Shown: positions 44,387 through 55,270 of the stretch, one piece after another
How positions within the stretch are numbered: position 1 is the first letter of the stretch
Layout of the letters: each line of letters starts with the position of its first letter
Assembly: GCF_001697145.1 (NCBI RefSeq)
Contig: NZ_CP012719.1
Span: forward strand, 530,501 to 594,500
DNA length: 64,000 bases
Source of the DNA: Streptococcus anginosus
Lineage (GTDB): Bacteria > Bacillota > Bacilli > Lactobacillales > Streptococcaceae
Reading direction: 5' to 3'
Notes under the pieces: model-generated
Told to the model about the DNA's origin: nothing
What the model saw: only the letters and a program-made list of their open reading frames with translations
Databases searched by the model: none
Translations under genes and position numbers: made by a program

Positions 44387-45763
44387 GTGAAAAAGTTGTT
44401 AGCTATTTTTTGTTTTTTTGTGTTGTGTGTGGGAACAACCACTATTCATGCGGACGAGTTAGTTGATATGGCGCAAAAAATGTATCCAAACGAGAAGGTC
44501 AATCCAATCAATCGTCCGAAATCATCCTTGATAGTAGATGCTAATACGGGAAATATCCTTTGGCAAGACAATATTGATGAAGTTCGTGATCCTGCCAGTA
44601 TGAGCAAATTGATGACCTTGTATTTAGTTTTTGAAGCAATTCAGCAAGGAAAGTTGAGCGAAAATACAGTTATCAAAGCAACACCACGTGATGAAGCAAT
44701 TGCCAAAATTTACGAAATTTCCAACAATAAAATTGTGGCGGGAGTAGATTATACTGTCTCTGAATTGATTACGATGACAGCTGTTCCATCTTCAAATGCA
44801 ACGACAGTTATGTTGGCGAATTATCTATCAAACAATGATCCAGATACATTTTTGGACATGATGAATGCCAAAGCAAAAGAGTTGGGCATGACCAATACAA
44901 AATGGTTTAATGCCAGTGGAGCTGCAGCGGTTTCTTTTAAAGGCTTATACACGCCACAACGTTATGATAATAATGCTGCCAATCAGACAACGGCGCGCGA
45001 TTTAGCCATTTTAGGGTACCATTTCGTCAAGAATTATCCAAATATTTTAAATTACACCAATAAACCAGTCGTAACGGTAAAAAAGGGAACGCCGTATGAA
45101 GAAACCTTTGAAACCTATAATTACTCACTTCCTGGTGCAAGATATGCTATAAAGGGGGTTGATGGCTTAAAGACAGGATCAAGTCCACAAGGGGCTTTTA
45201 ATTACATAGCAACAATTAAGCGTGGAGAACAACGCTTGATTAGTGTTATCATGGGAGTTGGGAATTGGTCTGACCAAGACGGAGAATATTACCGCCATCC
45301 ATTTGGCAATGCCTTGATTGAGAAAGCTTATGCTGATTATGAGTACAAAAAATTTTTCAAGGCTGGAGAACAAACAATCAATGGAAAAAGATATAACCTG
45401 TCAAAAGATTTCTATGCAACAGTGAAAAAAGGCACAGCAGCAAAAGCAGTTGTGGAAAATGACGTATTGAAAAATGATAATGGTTTGGAGCAACTTTCTT
45501 CGCTTATTTCAAACGGAGATAATGTCACAGAAGTAAAAAATACAGCAATTAAAAACAGTACAGCTAAATCAACTGTAAAAACTACAACAGCAAAATCTAG
45601 CGGAAAAAGTTTGAAGCAACTCTTTTTAGATTATCACATTCTGGTCGCAGTTCCGTTGCTTATTCTTTTGCTCATTGTCGTTTTTGAAGCAACGAAACGT
45701 AAGCAAAGAAGAAAACAGCGTACGACTAACGATACACAATTATCTCGTCGTCAGAAACGTTAA
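44387..45763 (+). CDS. dacA: D-alanyl-D-alanine carboxypeptidase (low-molecular-weight PBP)
   Basis: The enzyme trims the terminal D-Ala from peptidoglycan stem peptides and so controls cross-linking. The 458-aa protein has a signal peptide (MKKLLAIFCFFVLCVGTTTIHA), the active site S71-MSK74, an SSN motif in VPSSNATTVM, and KTGSS. A C-terminal beta domain precedes a threonine/lysine-rich spacer and a membrane helix (ILVAVPLLILLLIVVF) with a basic tail. The start codon is GTG after AGGAGG. Streptococci may have a second paralogue, so the symbol is tentative. Confidence 0.88.
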   Translation: MKKLLAIFCFFVLCVGTTTIHADELVDMAQKMYPNEKVNPINRPKSSLIVDANTGNILWQDNIDEVRDPASMSKLMTLYLVFEAIQQGKLSENTVIKATPRDEAIAKIYEISNNKIVAGVDYTVSELITMTAVPSSNATTVMLANYLSNNDPDTFLDMMNAKAKELGMTNTKWFNASGAAAVSFKGLYTPQRYDNNAANQTTARDLAILGYHFVKNYPNILNYTNKPVVTVKKGTPYEETFETYNYSLPGARYAIKGVDGLKTGSSPQGAFNYIATIKRGEQRLISVIMGVGNWSDQDGEYYRHPFGNALIEKAYADYEYKKFFKAGEQTINGKRYNLSKDFYATVKKGTAAKAVVENDVLKNDNGLEQLSSLISNGDNVTEVKNTAIKNSTAKSTVKTTTAKSSGKSLKQLFLDYHILVAVPLLILLLIVVFEATKRKQRRKQRTTNDTQLSRRQKR

Positions 45764-45786
45764 TTACTCATTTGTAGAATAGAAAG

Positions 45787-45813
45787 CTCGATTGGTTGAT
45801 CCAGTCGAGTTTT
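45787..45813 (+). terminator. Terminator before the MFS gene
   Basis: CTCGATTGG pairs with CCAGTCGAG around TTGAT, followed by TTTTG. Confidence 0.75.
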
Positions 45814-45841
45814 GTCACCTTTTTTAAGGGGAAGGAAAATC

Positions 45842-47011
45842 ATGTTTAGGAAATTTCAAAATAGCTATTTTGCTTATTTTTTGATGTATGATTTTTATTT
45901 TTTATCGTATTCGCTTTTTTCGACTTTAATTTCAGTTTATATGTTGGATAAAGGCTATTCAGCTAGTCAGGTTTCGCTGGTTGTTTCCGTCTCGTTCTTT
46001 TCTTCAATGATTGTGCAGCCTATTATGGGTGTTTTGAATGACGCGATTGGCATTAAAAAAGTAACCATTTATAGTTTCCTTCTGATTATTGTGGGAGCAA
46101 TTTGTTTCATGCAAGCCAATAATCTCTTGCTGTTGACAATTTGGTATAGTGCTGTTTTAATGTTGGTAAATGGTGTCAATCCTGTTATGGATGTGCTGGC
46201 GGCTCAAAGTCCTTATACTTATGGGAAAATCCGTATCTGGGGGACTTTTGGTTATGCAATGGGTTCGCAATTGGCAGGATTGATTTATAAATTCATCTCT
46301 CCTCAAGCGATTTTCATCGTGTTTATCGGCATGATGTGTGTGAGCATTCTTGGAGTGCTAGGGATTGATCCGAAACACGATCAACCTCGCAAAAAGACTA
46401 AACAAACGAAAAATGATTCCTATATTGGACAGATTTTTAAAAATAAAACATATTTGTTTTACCTCGTTATTGTAGCGCTCTATTCTGGAGTGGGAAATAC
46501 AGGGCATACTTATATTCCTTCTATGTTAGAGCACAGCGGTTTAAGTGTCAATATGGCAACAACTGTGGTAGCTATTTCTGTGATTTGTGAGTCGCCGTTG
46601 ATTTTCTTTTCTTATCTTTTTATGGATAAGATTCCAATTAAAAAATTGCTCTACATTCCTTTGGGAATTTTGCTTTTACAGTATGTAATTTATGGGTTGG
46701 ATTTGGGGCTTACCTCCAAGATTCTCTTGACTTTGATGTCTAAGCACGCCACAGGCATGTTGCTGATTATGGTGACTTTGAAGATTGTTGCTAACGTAGT
46801 AGATGAGAAATATCTGGTGACAGTCATTGCCCTTGTTCAAACAGCCCGAAATTTGGGAACCATTCTTATCCAAAATATTGCAGGCGATTTGATAGACCAG
46901 TCTGGCTATGAAATGATGAGCTTTTTCTTAGCTGGTGTGATGATTGCTGTTATTATTCTTGTGGCGTTTTTAAAAATTCCAGAGCGAAAGAATCAAAACT
47001 TATTCGGCTAA
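45842..47011 (+). CDS. MFS transporter, LacY/nucleoside-symporter-like
   Basis: The 389-aa protein has about 12 membrane helices. The N-terminal FRKFQNSYFAYFLMYDFYFL and the conserved loop SPYTYGKIRIWGTFGYAMGS resemble the oligosaccharide:H+ and nucleoside:H+ symporter groups. The substrate cannot be told from the sequence. The start at 45842 is set by AAGGGGAAGG; the longer frame from 45812 crosses the terminator and is rejected. It is followed by the gap before coiA. Confidence 0.8.
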   Translation: MFRKFQNSYFAYFLMYDFYFLSYSLFSTLISVYMLDKGYSASQVSLVVSVSFFSSMIVQPIMGVLNDAIGIKKVTIYSFLLIIVGAICFMQANNLLLLTIWYSAVLMLVNGVNPVMDVLAAQSPYTYGKIRIWGTFGYAMGSQLAGLIYKFISPQAIFIVFIGMMCVSILGVLGIDPKHDQPRKKTKQTKNDSYIGQIFKNKTYLFYLVIVALYSGVGNTGHTYIPSMLEHSGLSVNMATTVVAISVICESPLIFFSYLFMDKIPIKKLLYIPLGILLLQYVIYGLDLGLTSKILLTLMSKHATGMLLIMVTLKIVANVVDEKYLVTVIALVQTARNLGTILIQNIAGDLIDQSGYEMMSFFLAGVMIAVIILVAFLKIPERKNQNLFG

Positions 47012-47029
47012 GACAAGAGAAGAATAAAA

Positions 47030-47260
47030 AAGCTGGGACGAAAACCTTCAGTTTCATAGCATATTGTATAATAAAGCAATGACGAATTAGTTTCCGGATA
47101 AGGCTCATGAGGCGAGTCTTAACGTTGTTTGCTTTTTAAGCTCAAAAGAGCACTTTTGACGAAAACATCGTTTTGTCATTCACTATCTCAATAGTCTCTC
47201 AAGCTGTAGAGTGAGACAGAATTAAAAATTATCAAATTTTAGTTCTGTTTTACTCTTTTT
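47030..47260 (+). other. Intergenic stretch before coiA, possible divergent repeat copy
   Basis: GCTGGGACGAAAACC at the left and GACAGAATT...AGTTCTGTTTTACTC at the right recall the ends of the intergenic repeat family, but the middle does not align. AACATCGTTTTGTCA also recalls the TGATTTTGTCG block. No gene is present. Confidence 0.3.
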
Positions 47261-47271
47261 TTACGAATAAT

Positions 47272-47279
47272 TTAAGTAA
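47272..47279 (+). promoter_or_regulatory. ComX (SigX) box of coiA
   Basis: TACGAATA preceded by a T tract is the exact combox/cin-box of late competence genes. The coiA ATG lies 17 bases downstream. Confidence 0.85.
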
Positions 47280-47295
47280 AAGGGGAAAATAATCT

Positions 47296-48327
47296 ATGTT
47301 AATGGCTTGTCAGGAAAACGGAAAAATGCTAAATGCTGTGGAAGATACGGTAAATCCGTTGGATAGGTTTCTCTGCCCGGCTTGTCAGGAAGCGGTACGA
47401 TTTAAGAATGGCAAGGTGATGCGACCGCATTTTGCTCATATTTCCTTGAAAAACTGCCATTTTTCTACGGAAAATGAAAGTGTAGAACACCTAAATCTGA
47501 AAGCTGCTTTGTTTACTTGGGCTAGAAAGTCCAATCATGCGATTCAAGTGGAAGCTTATTTACCAGAATTGCAGCAAATCGCAGATTTGTTAGTTGAAAA
47601 ACAAATTGCACTTGAAGTTCAATGCAGTTCGCTTAGTCAAAAACGCTTAAAAGAGCGTACGGACAGTTATCGTCAGTATGGCTATCGCGTTCTTTGGCTC
47701 TTGGGAAAGAAACTTTGGCTGAAAAATGCCTTGACCAATTTACAAAAGGATTTTCTCTATTTTAGTCAAAATATGGGCTTTCATCTGTGGGAAGTAGATG
47801 AACAGCAACAGCTTTTGAGGCTTAAATACTTGATTCATGAAGATTTGCATGGCAAGGTTCAGTATAAGGAAAAAAATTTTGCTTTTGGCAAAGGAAATCT
47901 TTTAGACATCTTTCGTCAGCCATTTTGCAAGCAGGAGATGACGAGTTTTCTGGCAAAAGAAGATAAAAATATTTGCCGTTATGTGCGTCAGCAGCTCTAT
48001 TATCAGCAGCCCAAATGGATGAAATGGCAAGCAGAATTGTACCAAGCGGGTGATAATTTATTAACCAAAACAGCTAATGACTTTTATCCGCAGGTTCAAC
48101 CTGTTCGTTCCAGCTCTTTCTGCCAGATTTTTCAAGATCTCACACCTTATTACCAGCAATTTTCAGCTTATTATGAAAAAGAAAAAAATAAAAATCTCCA
48201 AATTCTCTATCCCCCAGCTTTTTATGCAAAGATTTTTGGCAATATTTATGATAGAATAGGAAGGACGGAGGAAATTTTATGGCAAAACAAAGAAATGAAA
48301 TTGAAGAAAAATACACTTGGGACCTAA
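47296..48327 (+). CDS. coiA: Competence protein CoiA
   Basis: CoiA is a late competence protein needed for recombination of incoming DNA. The 343-aa protein has an N-terminal zinc-finger-like segment ([13 protein letters not shown]...RPHFAH) and a nuclease-like core ([20 protein letters not shown], matching the E-x-Q-x-S restriction-nuclease pattern, with YRVLWLLG). The C-terminus overlaps pepF by 49 bases. The TACGAATA box 17 bases upstream supports induction by ComX in competence. Confidence 0.92.
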   Translation: MLMACQENGKMLNAVEDTVNPLDRFLCPACQEAVRFKNGKVMRPHFAHISLKNCHFSTENESVEHLNLKAALFTWARKSNHAIQVEAYLPELQQIADLLVEKQIALEVQCSSLSQKRLKERTDSYRQYGYRVLWLLGKKLWLKNALTNLQKDFLYFSQNMGFHLWEVDEQQQLLRLKYLIHEDLHGKVQYKEKNFAFGKGNLLDIFRQPFCKQEMTSFLAKEDKNICRYVRQQLYYQQPKWMKWQAELYQAGDNLLTKTANDFYPQVQPVRSSSFCQIFQDLTPYYQQFSAYYEKEKNKNLQILYPPAFYAKIFGNIYDRIGRTEEILWQNKEMKLKKNTLGT

Positions 48328-50081
48328 CAACGATTTTCCCAACAGATGAAGCTTTTGAGGCAGAGTTAAGTCAAGTTTCAAAAGAATTAAAAGAAGCCAG
48401 CAGCTTAGCAGGTCATCTTTTGGATTCGGCTGATAGCCTTTTAAAAACAACAGAAATCCAATTGGACTTAATGCGTCGCATAGAAAAGCTCTATTCCTAT
48501 GCTCACATGAAAAATGACCAAGATACGCGCGTGGCAAAATACCAAGAATACCAAGCCAAGGGTATGGCTATTTATAGTGAATTCGGACAGGCATTTGCTT
48601 TCTATGAACCAGAATTTATGGCAATCACAGACGAGCAATATCAGACTTTCTTAGCTGAAAAGCCTGAATTGCAAATCTATCAGCACTTCTTTGATAAACT
48701 ACTGCAAAAGAAACCTCATATCCTTTCTCAGCGTGAGGAAGAATTGTTGGCAGGTGCTGGTGAAATCTTCAGTGCTGCGGGTGATACTTTTGGAATCTTG
48801 GACAATGCCGATATTGTCTTTCCAACCGTACACGACGAAGAAGGAAATGAAGTGCAATTGACGCACGGAAATTACATCAGTCTAGTGGAGTCGAAAAATC
48901 GTACAGTCCGCAAGGAAGCTTATGAAGCGCTTTACAGCGTCTATGAGCAATACCAACACACTTATGCTAAGACACTCCAAACGAATGTTAAAGTTCATAA
49001 TTACAATGCCAAAGTTCGTAATTTTTCTTCTGCGCGTGAAGCTGCCTTGTCTGCTAACTTTATTCCAGAAAGTGTTTATGATAGCTTAGTGTCTGCGGTC
49101 AACAAACATTTGCCACTCTTACATCGCTATATTGCGCTACGTGCAAAGATTTTAGGTCTTTCTGATTTGAAAATGTACGACCTCTATACACCATTGTCAG
49201 AAGCAGATTACAAATTTACTTATGAGGAAGCCTTGACGAAAGCAGAAGAAGTCTTAGCTATCCTTGGAGAAGATTATCTAAGTCGAGTAAAAGAAGCCTT
49301 TTCAGATCGTTGGATTGATGTTTATGAAAACCAAGGCAAGCGCTCTGGGGCTTATTCTGGTGGTTCTTACGATACCAATGCTTTTATGTTGCTCAACTGG
49401 CAAGATACGTTGGACAATCTTTTTACGCTGGTTCATGAAACTGGTCACAGCATGCATTCCAGCTACACTCGTGAAAATCAGCCGTACGTTTACGGAGATT
49501 ATTCTATTTTCTTAGCTGAGATTGCTTCTACGACCAACGAAAATATCCTTACGGAGAAATTATTGGAAGAAGTAGATGACGATCAAACCCGCTTTGCGAT
49601 TCTGAATCATTTCTTGGACGGTTTCCGTGGAACTGTTTTCCGCCAAACTCAATTTGCCGAGTTTGAACATGCCATTCACAAAGCTGACCAAGAAGGTCAA
49701 GTCTTGACGAGTGAATTTTTGAATGATTTGTACGCAGATTTGAATGAAAAATATTATGGTTTGACGAAAGAGGACAACCCACAAATTCAATACGAATGGG
49801 CACGGATTCCGCATTTCTACTATGATTACTATGTTTTCCAATACTCAACCGGTTTCTCAGCTGCTTCTGCCTTAGCTGATAAGATTGTTAACGGAACGCA
49901 AGAAGATAAAGAGAAGTATCTCAACTACTTGAAAGCAGGAAATTCTGATTATCCGCTAAATGTCATTAAAAAAGCTGGTGTAGATATGGAAAAAGAAGAC
50001 TATCTCAATGCTGCCTTTGCAGTCTTTGAGCGTCGTCTTGATGAATTTGAAGCACTCGTAGAAAAGTTAGGATTGGCATAA
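48279..50081 (+). CDS. pepF: Oligoendopeptidase F
   Basis: This cytoplasmic M3 zinc metallopeptidase degrades short peptides. The 600-aa protein has the active site HETGHSMHS (HExxH) and the following [11 protein letters not shown] that supplies the third ligand. The start at 48279 has GGAGG 8 bases upstream although it lies inside coiA, so pepF is translated from within the coiA reading frame and partly induced with it. Known as pepB or pepF in other streptococci. Confidence 0.96.
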   Translation: MAKQRNEIEEKYTWDLTTIFPTDEAFEAELSQVSKELKEASSLAGHLLDSADSLLKTTEIQLDLMRRIEKLYSYAHMKNDQDTRVAKYQEYQAKGMAIYSEFGQAFAFYEPEFMAITDEQYQTFLAEKPELQIYQHFFDKLLQKKPHILSQREEELLAGAGEIFSAAGDTFGILDNADIVFPTVHDEEGNEVQLTHGNYISLVESKNRTVRKEAYEALYSVYEQYQHTYAKTLQTNVKVHNYNAKVRNFSSAREAALSANFIPESVYDSLVSAVNKHLPLLHRYIALRAKILGLSDLKMYDLYTPLSEADYKFTYEEALTKAEEVLAILGEDYLSRVKEAFSDRWIDVYENQGKRSGAYSGGSYDTNAFMLLNWQDTLDNLFTLVHETGHSMHSSYTRENQPYVYGDYSIFLAEIASTTNENILTEKLLEEVDDDQTRFAILNHFLDGFRGTVFRQTQFAEFEHAIHKADQEGQVLTSEFLNDLYADLNEKYYGLTKEDNPQIQYEWARIPHFYYDYYVFQYSTGFSAASALADKIVNGTQEDKEKYLNYLKAGNSDYPLNVIKKAGVDMEKEDYLNAAFAVFERRLDEFEALVEKLGLA

Positions 50082-50082
50082 A

Positions 50083-50766
50083 ATGGTCGAATCCTATAGT
50101 AAAAATGCTAATCACAATATGCGTCGTCCCGTTGTCAAAAAAAAAATCGTCGATTTTATGCGGACACGGCAAAAACAAGTTTCGGGCTCTTTAAAAGAGC
50201 TCGAAACTTTTGCTCATGCAGAAAATATTCCCATTATTCCTCATGAAACAGTTGCCTATTTTCGTTTTCTATTAGAAACTTTACAGCCAGAAAAGATTTT
50301 GGAAATTGGAACAGCCATTGGCTTTTCAGCTCTTTTAATGGCAGAACATGCACCGCAGGCTCAAATTACAACGATTGATCGCAATCCAGAAATGATTGCT
50401 TTTGCTAAAGCGAACTTTGCTAAGTTTGATAAGCGCAAGCAAATTACATTGCTAGAAGGTGACGCAATGGATATTCTTCCTAGTTTGAAAGATTGCTATG
50501 ACTTTGTCTTTATGGACTCTGCTAAGTCCAAATACGTTGTCTTTCTGCCGGAAGTTCTGAAGCGCCTCGCTTCAGGAGGGATTATCATCATAGATGATGT
50601 TTTTCAGGGTGGTGATATAGTGAAAGACATTAAGGAAGTGCGTAGAGGTCAACGAACGATTTATCGAGGCTTGCACCAATTATTTGATAAAACACTAGAT
50701 CAACCTGACTTGACTACAACCTTGCTACCACTTGGCGACGGTATTCTGATGATTAGAAAAGAATGA
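50083..50766 (+). CDS. SAM-dependent O-methyltransferase (TrmR-like)
   Basis: The 227-aa protein is a class I methyltransferase of the catechol O-methyltransferase type. SAM-binding residues are in ILEIGTAIGFSALLMAEHAP and TTIDRNPEM, with metal-binding Asp residues in FMDSAKSKY and IIIDDVF. Bacillus TrmR, of this group, methylates 5-hydroxyuridine in tRNA; that function is a plausible guess. It starts one base after pepF ends, so it is cotranscribed, as in pneumococcus (coiA-pepF-methyltransferase-prsA). Confidence 0.88.
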   Translation: MVESYSKNANHNMRRPVVKKKIVDFMRTRQKQVSGSLKELETFAHAENIPIIPHETVAYFRFLLETLQPEKILEIGTAIGFSALLMAEHAPQAQITTIDRNPEMIAFAKANFAKFDKRKQITLLEGDAMDILPSLKDCYDFVFMDSAKSKYVVFLPEVLKRLASGGIIIIDDVFQGGDIVKDIKEVRRGQRTIYRGLHQLFDKTLDQPDLTTTLLPLGDGILMIRKE

Positions 50767-50776
50767 GATTCTTAAT

Positions 50777-50811
50777 ATTTTCCTAAACTTTCAAAGTTTT
50801 TAGGAAAATTT
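50777..50811 (+). terminator. Hairpin between the methyltransferase and prsA
   Basis: TTTTCCTAAA pairs with TTTAGGAAAA. The trailing T run is short, so termination may be partial. Confidence 0.55.
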
Positions 50812-50831
50812 AAGATATTAAATCTATTTTA

Positions 50832-50840
50832 TGGTACAAT
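50832..50840 (+). promoter_or_regulatory. prsA extended -10 promoter
   Basis: TGG plus TACAAT (50835-50840), 33 bases before the prsA ATG. Confidence 0.5.
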
Positions 50841-50872
50841 AAGAAAGTGAATTAAAAAAAGGAGTTTTCATA

Positions 50873-51811
50873 ATGAAGAAAAAAATTCTAGCAGGAGCCA
50901 TTACGCTTTTGTCAGTTGTAACATTAGCGGCGTGCTCGCAAGCTGGTGGTAAAGATATTATCACAATGAAAGGAAATACAATCACTGTCAATGATTTCTA
51001 TAACAAAGTGAAAAATAATGCAGCCGCTCAACAAGTACTTCTCAATATGACCATTCAGGAAGTTTTTGAAAAGAGTTATGGTAAACATGTTACAGAAAAA
51101 GAAGTCAATGAAACGTTCAATAAGAGTAAGAGCACTTACGGAACTGCTTTCCAACAAGTATTGGCAAGAGCAGGATTGACGGAAGATACTTATCGTGAAC
51201 AAATCAGAACCAATAAATTGGTCGAATATGCTGTCAAAAAAGCAGCTGAAAAAGAATTGACAGATGCAAATTATAAAAAAGCATACGAATCTTATACACC
51301 AGAAGTGACTGCTCAAATCATCAAAGTAGATAACCAAGACAAGGCAAAAGAAGTATTGGCAAAAGCAAAAGCCGAAGGTGCTGATTTCGGACAAATTGCC
51401 AAAGAAAATTCTACAGATAAGAAGACAAAAGATAAGGGTGGCGAAGTGAAGTTTGACTCGGCTTCAACAGATGTTCCAGATGCTGTTAAAAAGGCTGCTT
51501 TTGCTCTTGAAGCAAATGGTATTTCTGATGTTATCACCGTTAAATCATCAACCTATTCTTCAAGTTATTACATTGTGAGACTAAATAGTAAGTCTGAAAA
51601 ATCAGCGAATTGGAAAGACTACAAGAAACAACTGAAAAATGTTATCTTGACACAAAAGCAAAATGATCGAACCTTTATCCAAAAAATTGTTGCCAAAGAA
51701 TTACAAGCAGCCAATATTAAAGTGAAAGATCAAGCTTTCCAAAGTCTATTCTCACAATATGTCAAGTCAGATAGCAAATCAACATCTAGTTCGTCATCTT
51801 CATCAAAATAA
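50873..51811 (+). CDS. prsA: Foldase lipoprotein PrsA
   Basis: PrsA helps secreted proteins fold outside the membrane. The 312-aa protein has a lipoprotein signal with lipobox LAAC (Cys21), an N-terminal chaperone region, and a parvulin PPIase domain (about 140-240: VTAQIIKVDNQDKAKEVLAK and FGQIAKENSTDKKTKDKGGE). The C-terminus ends in a polyserine tail. AAAGGAG precedes ATG. It has its own promoter. Confidence 0.95.
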   Translation: MKKKILAGAITLLSVVTLAACSQAGGKDIITMKGNTITVNDFYNKVKNNAAAQQVLLNMTIQEVFEKSYGKHVTEKEVNETFNKSKSTYGTAFQQVLARAGLTEDTYREQIRTNKLVEYAVKKAAEKELTDANYKKAYESYTPEVTAQIIKVDNQDKAKEVLAKAKAEGADFGQIAKENSTDKKTKDKGGEVKFDSASTDVPDAVKKAAFALEANGISDVITVKSSTYSSSYYIVRLNSKSEKSANWKDYKKQLKNVILTQKQNDRTFIQKIVAKELQAANIKVKDQAFQSLFSQYVKSDSKSTSSSSSSSK

Positions 51812-51812
51812 G

Positions 51813-51841
51813 TTGACGAAAAGCTCATAAGTGAGTATAAT
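51813..51841 (+). promoter_or_regulatory. Promoter of the alanine T-box transcript
   Basis: TTGACG (51813-51818) and TATAAT (51836-51841) with 17-base spacing. It starts immediately after the prsA stop. Confidence 0.78.
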
Positions 51842-51847
51842 AGGACT

Positions 51848-52023
51848 ATTGAGAATTGATTTTTGACCTCTTAGCCCAGAGAATTGGCGGTGCTGCAAGC
51901 CATGTAAGAACAAAAATCATGCTACTCAAAGAAAAAAATTGCATACATAATGAGAATGACAAGTTCATTGAATGAAGGTGGTACCGCGGTTTTTCGCCCT
52001 TCGTCTAGTGGACTTGTCTTTTT
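51848..52023 (+). promoter_or_regulatory. T-box riboswitch, alanine-specific
   Basis: The T-box core AAGGTGGTACCGCGG is at 51975-51989. The distal stem I signature AGAGAATTGGCGGTGCTGCAA lies near 51880-51900. GATTTTTG and CAAAAATC pair below it, leaving an internal loop with GCT (51921-51923) as the likely specifier, an alanine codon. The terminator GACAAGT (51958) / ACTTGTC (52012-52018) ends in TTTTT at 52023. Uncharged tRNA-Ala should favour readthrough into the following gene and alaS. Confidence 0.88.
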
Positions 52024-52035
52024 GTGAGGAATGTC

Positions 52036-52518
52036 ATGAAGACCTATCTTGTAAAACAAAAATTTCGCTTTGGTGGTGAGAAGTTTGACATCAAAGACGA
52101 TCGTGGAAACATTGAGTATCAAGTGGAGGGGAGCTTTTTAAAAATTCCCAAAACCTTTACGATTTATGATGACAAGGGTGAAGTAGTCAGCCAAATTCAA
52201 AAGACTGTGCTAACCTTCTTACCTCAATTTGAAATTCAATTGCGCAATGGTTCGAGTTTTTATATCCGTAAAAAGCTTACTTTTTTACGAGATAAATATG
52301 AATTTGACAACTTAGGTCTGCGCATCGAGGGGAATATCTGGGATTTAGAATTTCGTCTGCTGGATGCGCAGGGACAAGTGATTGCAGAGATTTCAAAAGA
52401 ACTCTTGCACCTGATGTCCACTTATCAAGTTGTAGTTTATGAAGATGCCTATGCGGATTTAGTGATTTCATTGTGTGTGGCTATTGACTATGTAGAAGCT
52501 CTTGAAAGTAGTTCTTAA
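52036..52518 (+). CDS. LURP-one-related (tubby-like) protein
   Basis: The 160-aa protein has the LOR/DUF567 plan of a small beta-barrel: YLVKQKFRFGGEKFDIKDDR, then a repeat IYDDKGEVVSQIQKTVLTFLPQFEI and VQGQVIAEISKELLHL-like strands. Function is unknown in bacteria. It is the first gene after the T-box, ahead of alaS, so it would rise on alanine starvation. The start at 52036 is set by GAGG 6 bases upstream; the earlier GTG at 52024 lies in the terminator. Confidence 0.85.
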   Translation: MKTYLVKQKFRFGGEKFDIKDDRGNIEYQVEGSFLKIPKTFTIYDDKGEVVSQIQKTVLTFLPQFEIQLRNGSSFYIRKKLTFLRDKYEFDNLGLRIEGNIWDLEFRLLDAQGQVIAEISKELLHLMSTYQVVVYEDAYADLVISLCVAIDYVEALESSS

Positions 52519-52572
52519 AACTCACATGGGCAATAGAAAAATCAGTTAGAGAAATGTTTTAAGGAGAAGAAA

Positions 52573-55191
52573 ATGAAACAATTATCAAGTGCTCAAGTAC
52601 GCCAAATGTGGCTAGATTTTTGGGCTTCAAAAGGTCATGCTGTCGAACCGTCTGTTAGTCTAGTACCAGTCAATGACCCGACCTTGCTGTGGATTAATTC
52701 TGGGGTTGCAACGTTAAAGAAGTATTTTGATGGGACTATTATTCCAGAAAATCCACGGATTACCAATGCGCAGAAAGCGATTCGGACGAACGATATTGAA
52801 AATGTCGGAAAAACAGCGCGGCACCATACCATGTTTGAAATGTTAGGAAATTTTTCTATTGGTGATTATTTCCGTGATGAAGCGATTGAATGGGCTTTTG
52901 AGCTCTTGACTAGTCCTGATTGGTTTGATTTTCCAAAAGACAAGCTCTACATGACTTACTATCCAGATGATCATGATTCTTATAATCGTTGGATTTCAGT
53001 TGGTGTCGATCCAAGCCATTTGATTCCAATTGAAGACAATTTCTGGGAAATTGGGGCAGGACCTTCTGGACCAGATACAGAAATCTTCTTTGACCGCGGG
53101 GAAGCATTTGACCCTGAACATCAAGGGCTTCGTTTGCTTGCAGAAGATATTGAAAATGATCGTTATATTGAAATTTGGAATATTGTTTTGTCCCAATTCA
53201 ATGCAGATCCATCTATCCCACGGAGTGAATATAAGGAGCTACCTCACAAAAATATTGATACAGGTGCAGGTTTAGAGCGTTTGGTGGCGGTTATCCAAGG
53301 GGCAAAAACAAATTTTGAAACAGACCTCTTTATGCCAATTATCCGCGAAGTAGAAAAATTATCCGGTAAGAATTATAATCCAGACGGAGATAATATGAGC
53401 TTCAAGGTCATTGCAGACCATATCCGTTCGTTGTCATTTGCTATTGGGGATGGTGCTCTTCCAGGAAATGAAGGACGTGGCTATGTTTTGCGCCGCTTGC
53501 TCCGTCGTGCTTCGATGCATGGTCAAAAATTAGGAATCAATGATCCTTTCCTTTATAAACTTGTTCCAACTGTTGGAAAAATTATGGAAAGCTATTATCC
53601 AGAAGTGCTTGAAAAGCAAGATTTTATCGAAAAAATCATCAAAAGTGAAGAAGAGTCCTTTGCTCGTACGCTTCATTCAGGTCAACACTTTGCACAAAGC
53701 ATTGTAGAAGAGTTAAAGGCAAAAGGACAGTCTGTTATTTCAGGAACGGATGTCTTTAAACTGTACGATACCTATGGTTTCCCAGTAGAATTGACCCAAG
53801 AAATCGCTGAAGAAGCAGGTATGACAGTAGACCGTGAAGGTTTTGAAACTGCTATGAAAGAGCAGCAAGAACGCGCACGGGCTAGTGTTGTTAAAGGTGG
53901 ATCTATGGGCATGCAAAATGAAACCTTGCAAAACATTACAGCTGAAAGCCACTTTAACTATGAAAAAGAGGCTTTATCTGCGAAGTTGGTTGCGATTGTG
54001 GCAGCTGACGAAGAAGTTGAAGAAGTTTCAACTGGGAAGGCTTACCTTGTTTTTTCAGAGACACCATTTTATGCTGAAATGGGGGGACAAGTGGCAGACC
54101 ATGGACACATTTTTGACTCTGAAGGTCAACTCATTGCCCAAGTTGTAGATGTTCAAAAAGCCCCAAATGGACAACCGCTCCATACGGTAGAAGTGGTAGC
54201 ACCACTCACGCTAAACCAAGAATATAAGCTTGAAATTGACCACAATCGTCGTCACCGTGTTATGAAAAATCACACAGCGACACACTTACTTCATGCGGCT
54301 CTTCACAATGTTTTAGGTAAACACGCAACGCAAGCAGGCTCTCTTAATGAAGTAGAATTTCTTCGCTTTGACTTCACTCATTTCCAAGCAGTTACAGCAG
54401 AAGAACTACGTCGCATTGAGCAAGAAGTCAATGAAAAAATCTGGGAAGCCATTGACATCAAAACGATTGAAACAGACATTGATACGGCTAAAGAAATGGG
54501 AGCAATGGCTCTCTTCGGTGAAAAATACGGCAAAGAAGTTCGTGTGGTGACAATTGGAGATTATTCTATTGAGCTGTGTGGTGGTACTCACATGAAGAAT
54601 ACTTCTGAAATTGGTCTTTTCAAGATTGTCAAGGAAGAAGGAATTGGCTCAGGGACTCGTCGTATCCTCGCTGTGACAAGCAAAGAAGCATTTGAAGCTT
54701 ACCGTGAGGAAGAAGATGCTTTGAAAGCTATTGCAACGACATTGAAAGTTCCACAAATGAAAGAAGTTTCTCGTAAAGTTGAAGCTTTGCAAGAACAACT
54801 TCGTCAATTGCAAAAAGAAAATGCTGAACTGAAAGAAAAAGCAGCAGCCGCTGCTTCAGGTGAAATTTTCAAGAACGTTCACGAAGTTAACGGATGTAGC
54901 TTTATTGCCAGTCAAGTTTCTGTATCCGATGCTGGAGCCCTTCGTACGTTTGCCGATACTTGGAAACAAAAAGACTATTCAGATGTTCTTGTCCTTGTGG
55001 CAGCTATTAGCGAGAAAGTCAATGTCCTTGTAGCTAGCAAAACAAAAGATATTCACGCTGGCAATTTAATCAAGGAACTTGCTCCAATCGTAAATGGTCG
55101 TGGTGGTGGTAAACCAGATATGGCTATGGCTGGAGGAAGCAACCAAGCAGCTATTCAAGAATTACTTGCAGCTGTTCCTGAAAAATTATAA
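52573..55191 (+). CDS. alaS: Alanyl-tRNA synthetase
   Basis: AlaRS charges tRNA-Ala. The 872-aa enzyme has the class II catalytic core ([11 protein letters not shown] near the N-terminus, [19 protein letters not shown]), the editing domain with [11 protein letters not shown] and [13 protein letters not shown], which removes wrongly attached Ser or Gly, and the C-Ala domain ending in [22 protein letters not shown] precedes ATG. Its transcript begins at the T-box before the LURP-one gene. Confidence 0.98.
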   Translation: MKQLSSAQVRQMWLDFWASKGHAVEPSVSLVPVNDPTLLWINSGVATLKKYFDGTIIPENPRITNAQKAIRTNDIENVGKTARHHTMFEMLGNFSIGDYFRDEAIEWAFELLTSPDWFDFPKDKLYMTYYPDDHDSYNRWISVGVDPSHLIPIEDNFWEIGAGPSGPDTEIFFDRGEAFDPEHQGLRLLAEDIENDRYIEIWNIVLSQFNADPSIPRSEYKELPHKNIDTGAGLERLVAVIQGAKTNFETDLFMPIIREVEKLSGKNYNPDGDNMSFKVIADHIRSLSFAIGDGALPGNEGRGYVLRRLLRRASMHGQKLGINDPFLYKLVPTVGKIMESYYPEVLEKQDFIEKIIKSEEESFARTLHSGQHFAQSIVEELKAKGQSVISGTDVFKLYDTYGFPVELTQEIAEEAGMTVDREGFETAMKEQQERARASVVKGGSMGMQNETLQNITAESHFNYEKEALSAKLVAIVAADEEVEEVSTGKAYLVFSETPFYAEMGGQVADHGHIFDSEGQLIAQVVDVQKAPNGQPLHTVEVVAPLTLNQEYKLEIDHNRRHRVMKNHTATHLLHAALHNVLGKHATQAGSLNEVEFLRFDFTHFQAVTAEELRRIEQEVNEKIWEAIDIKTIETDIDTAKEMGAMALFGEKYGKEVRVVTIGDYSIELCGGTHMKNTSEIGLFKIVKEEGIGSGTRRILAVTSKEAFEAYREEEDALKAIATTLKVPQMKEVSRKVEALQEQLRQLQKENAELKEKAAAAASGEIFKNVHEVNGCSFIASQVSVSDAGALRTFADTWKQKDYSDVLVLVAAISEKVNVLVASKTKDIHAGNLIKELAPIVNGRGGGKPDMAMAGGSNQAAIQELLAAVPEKL

Positions 55192-55270
55192 TGTCATATT
55201 ACTTTAAGCGAGATAGATCTGTGCTTGGCTCTACAAGGATTTCAAAAAATAAAATCTAAGAGAGTTGCAT

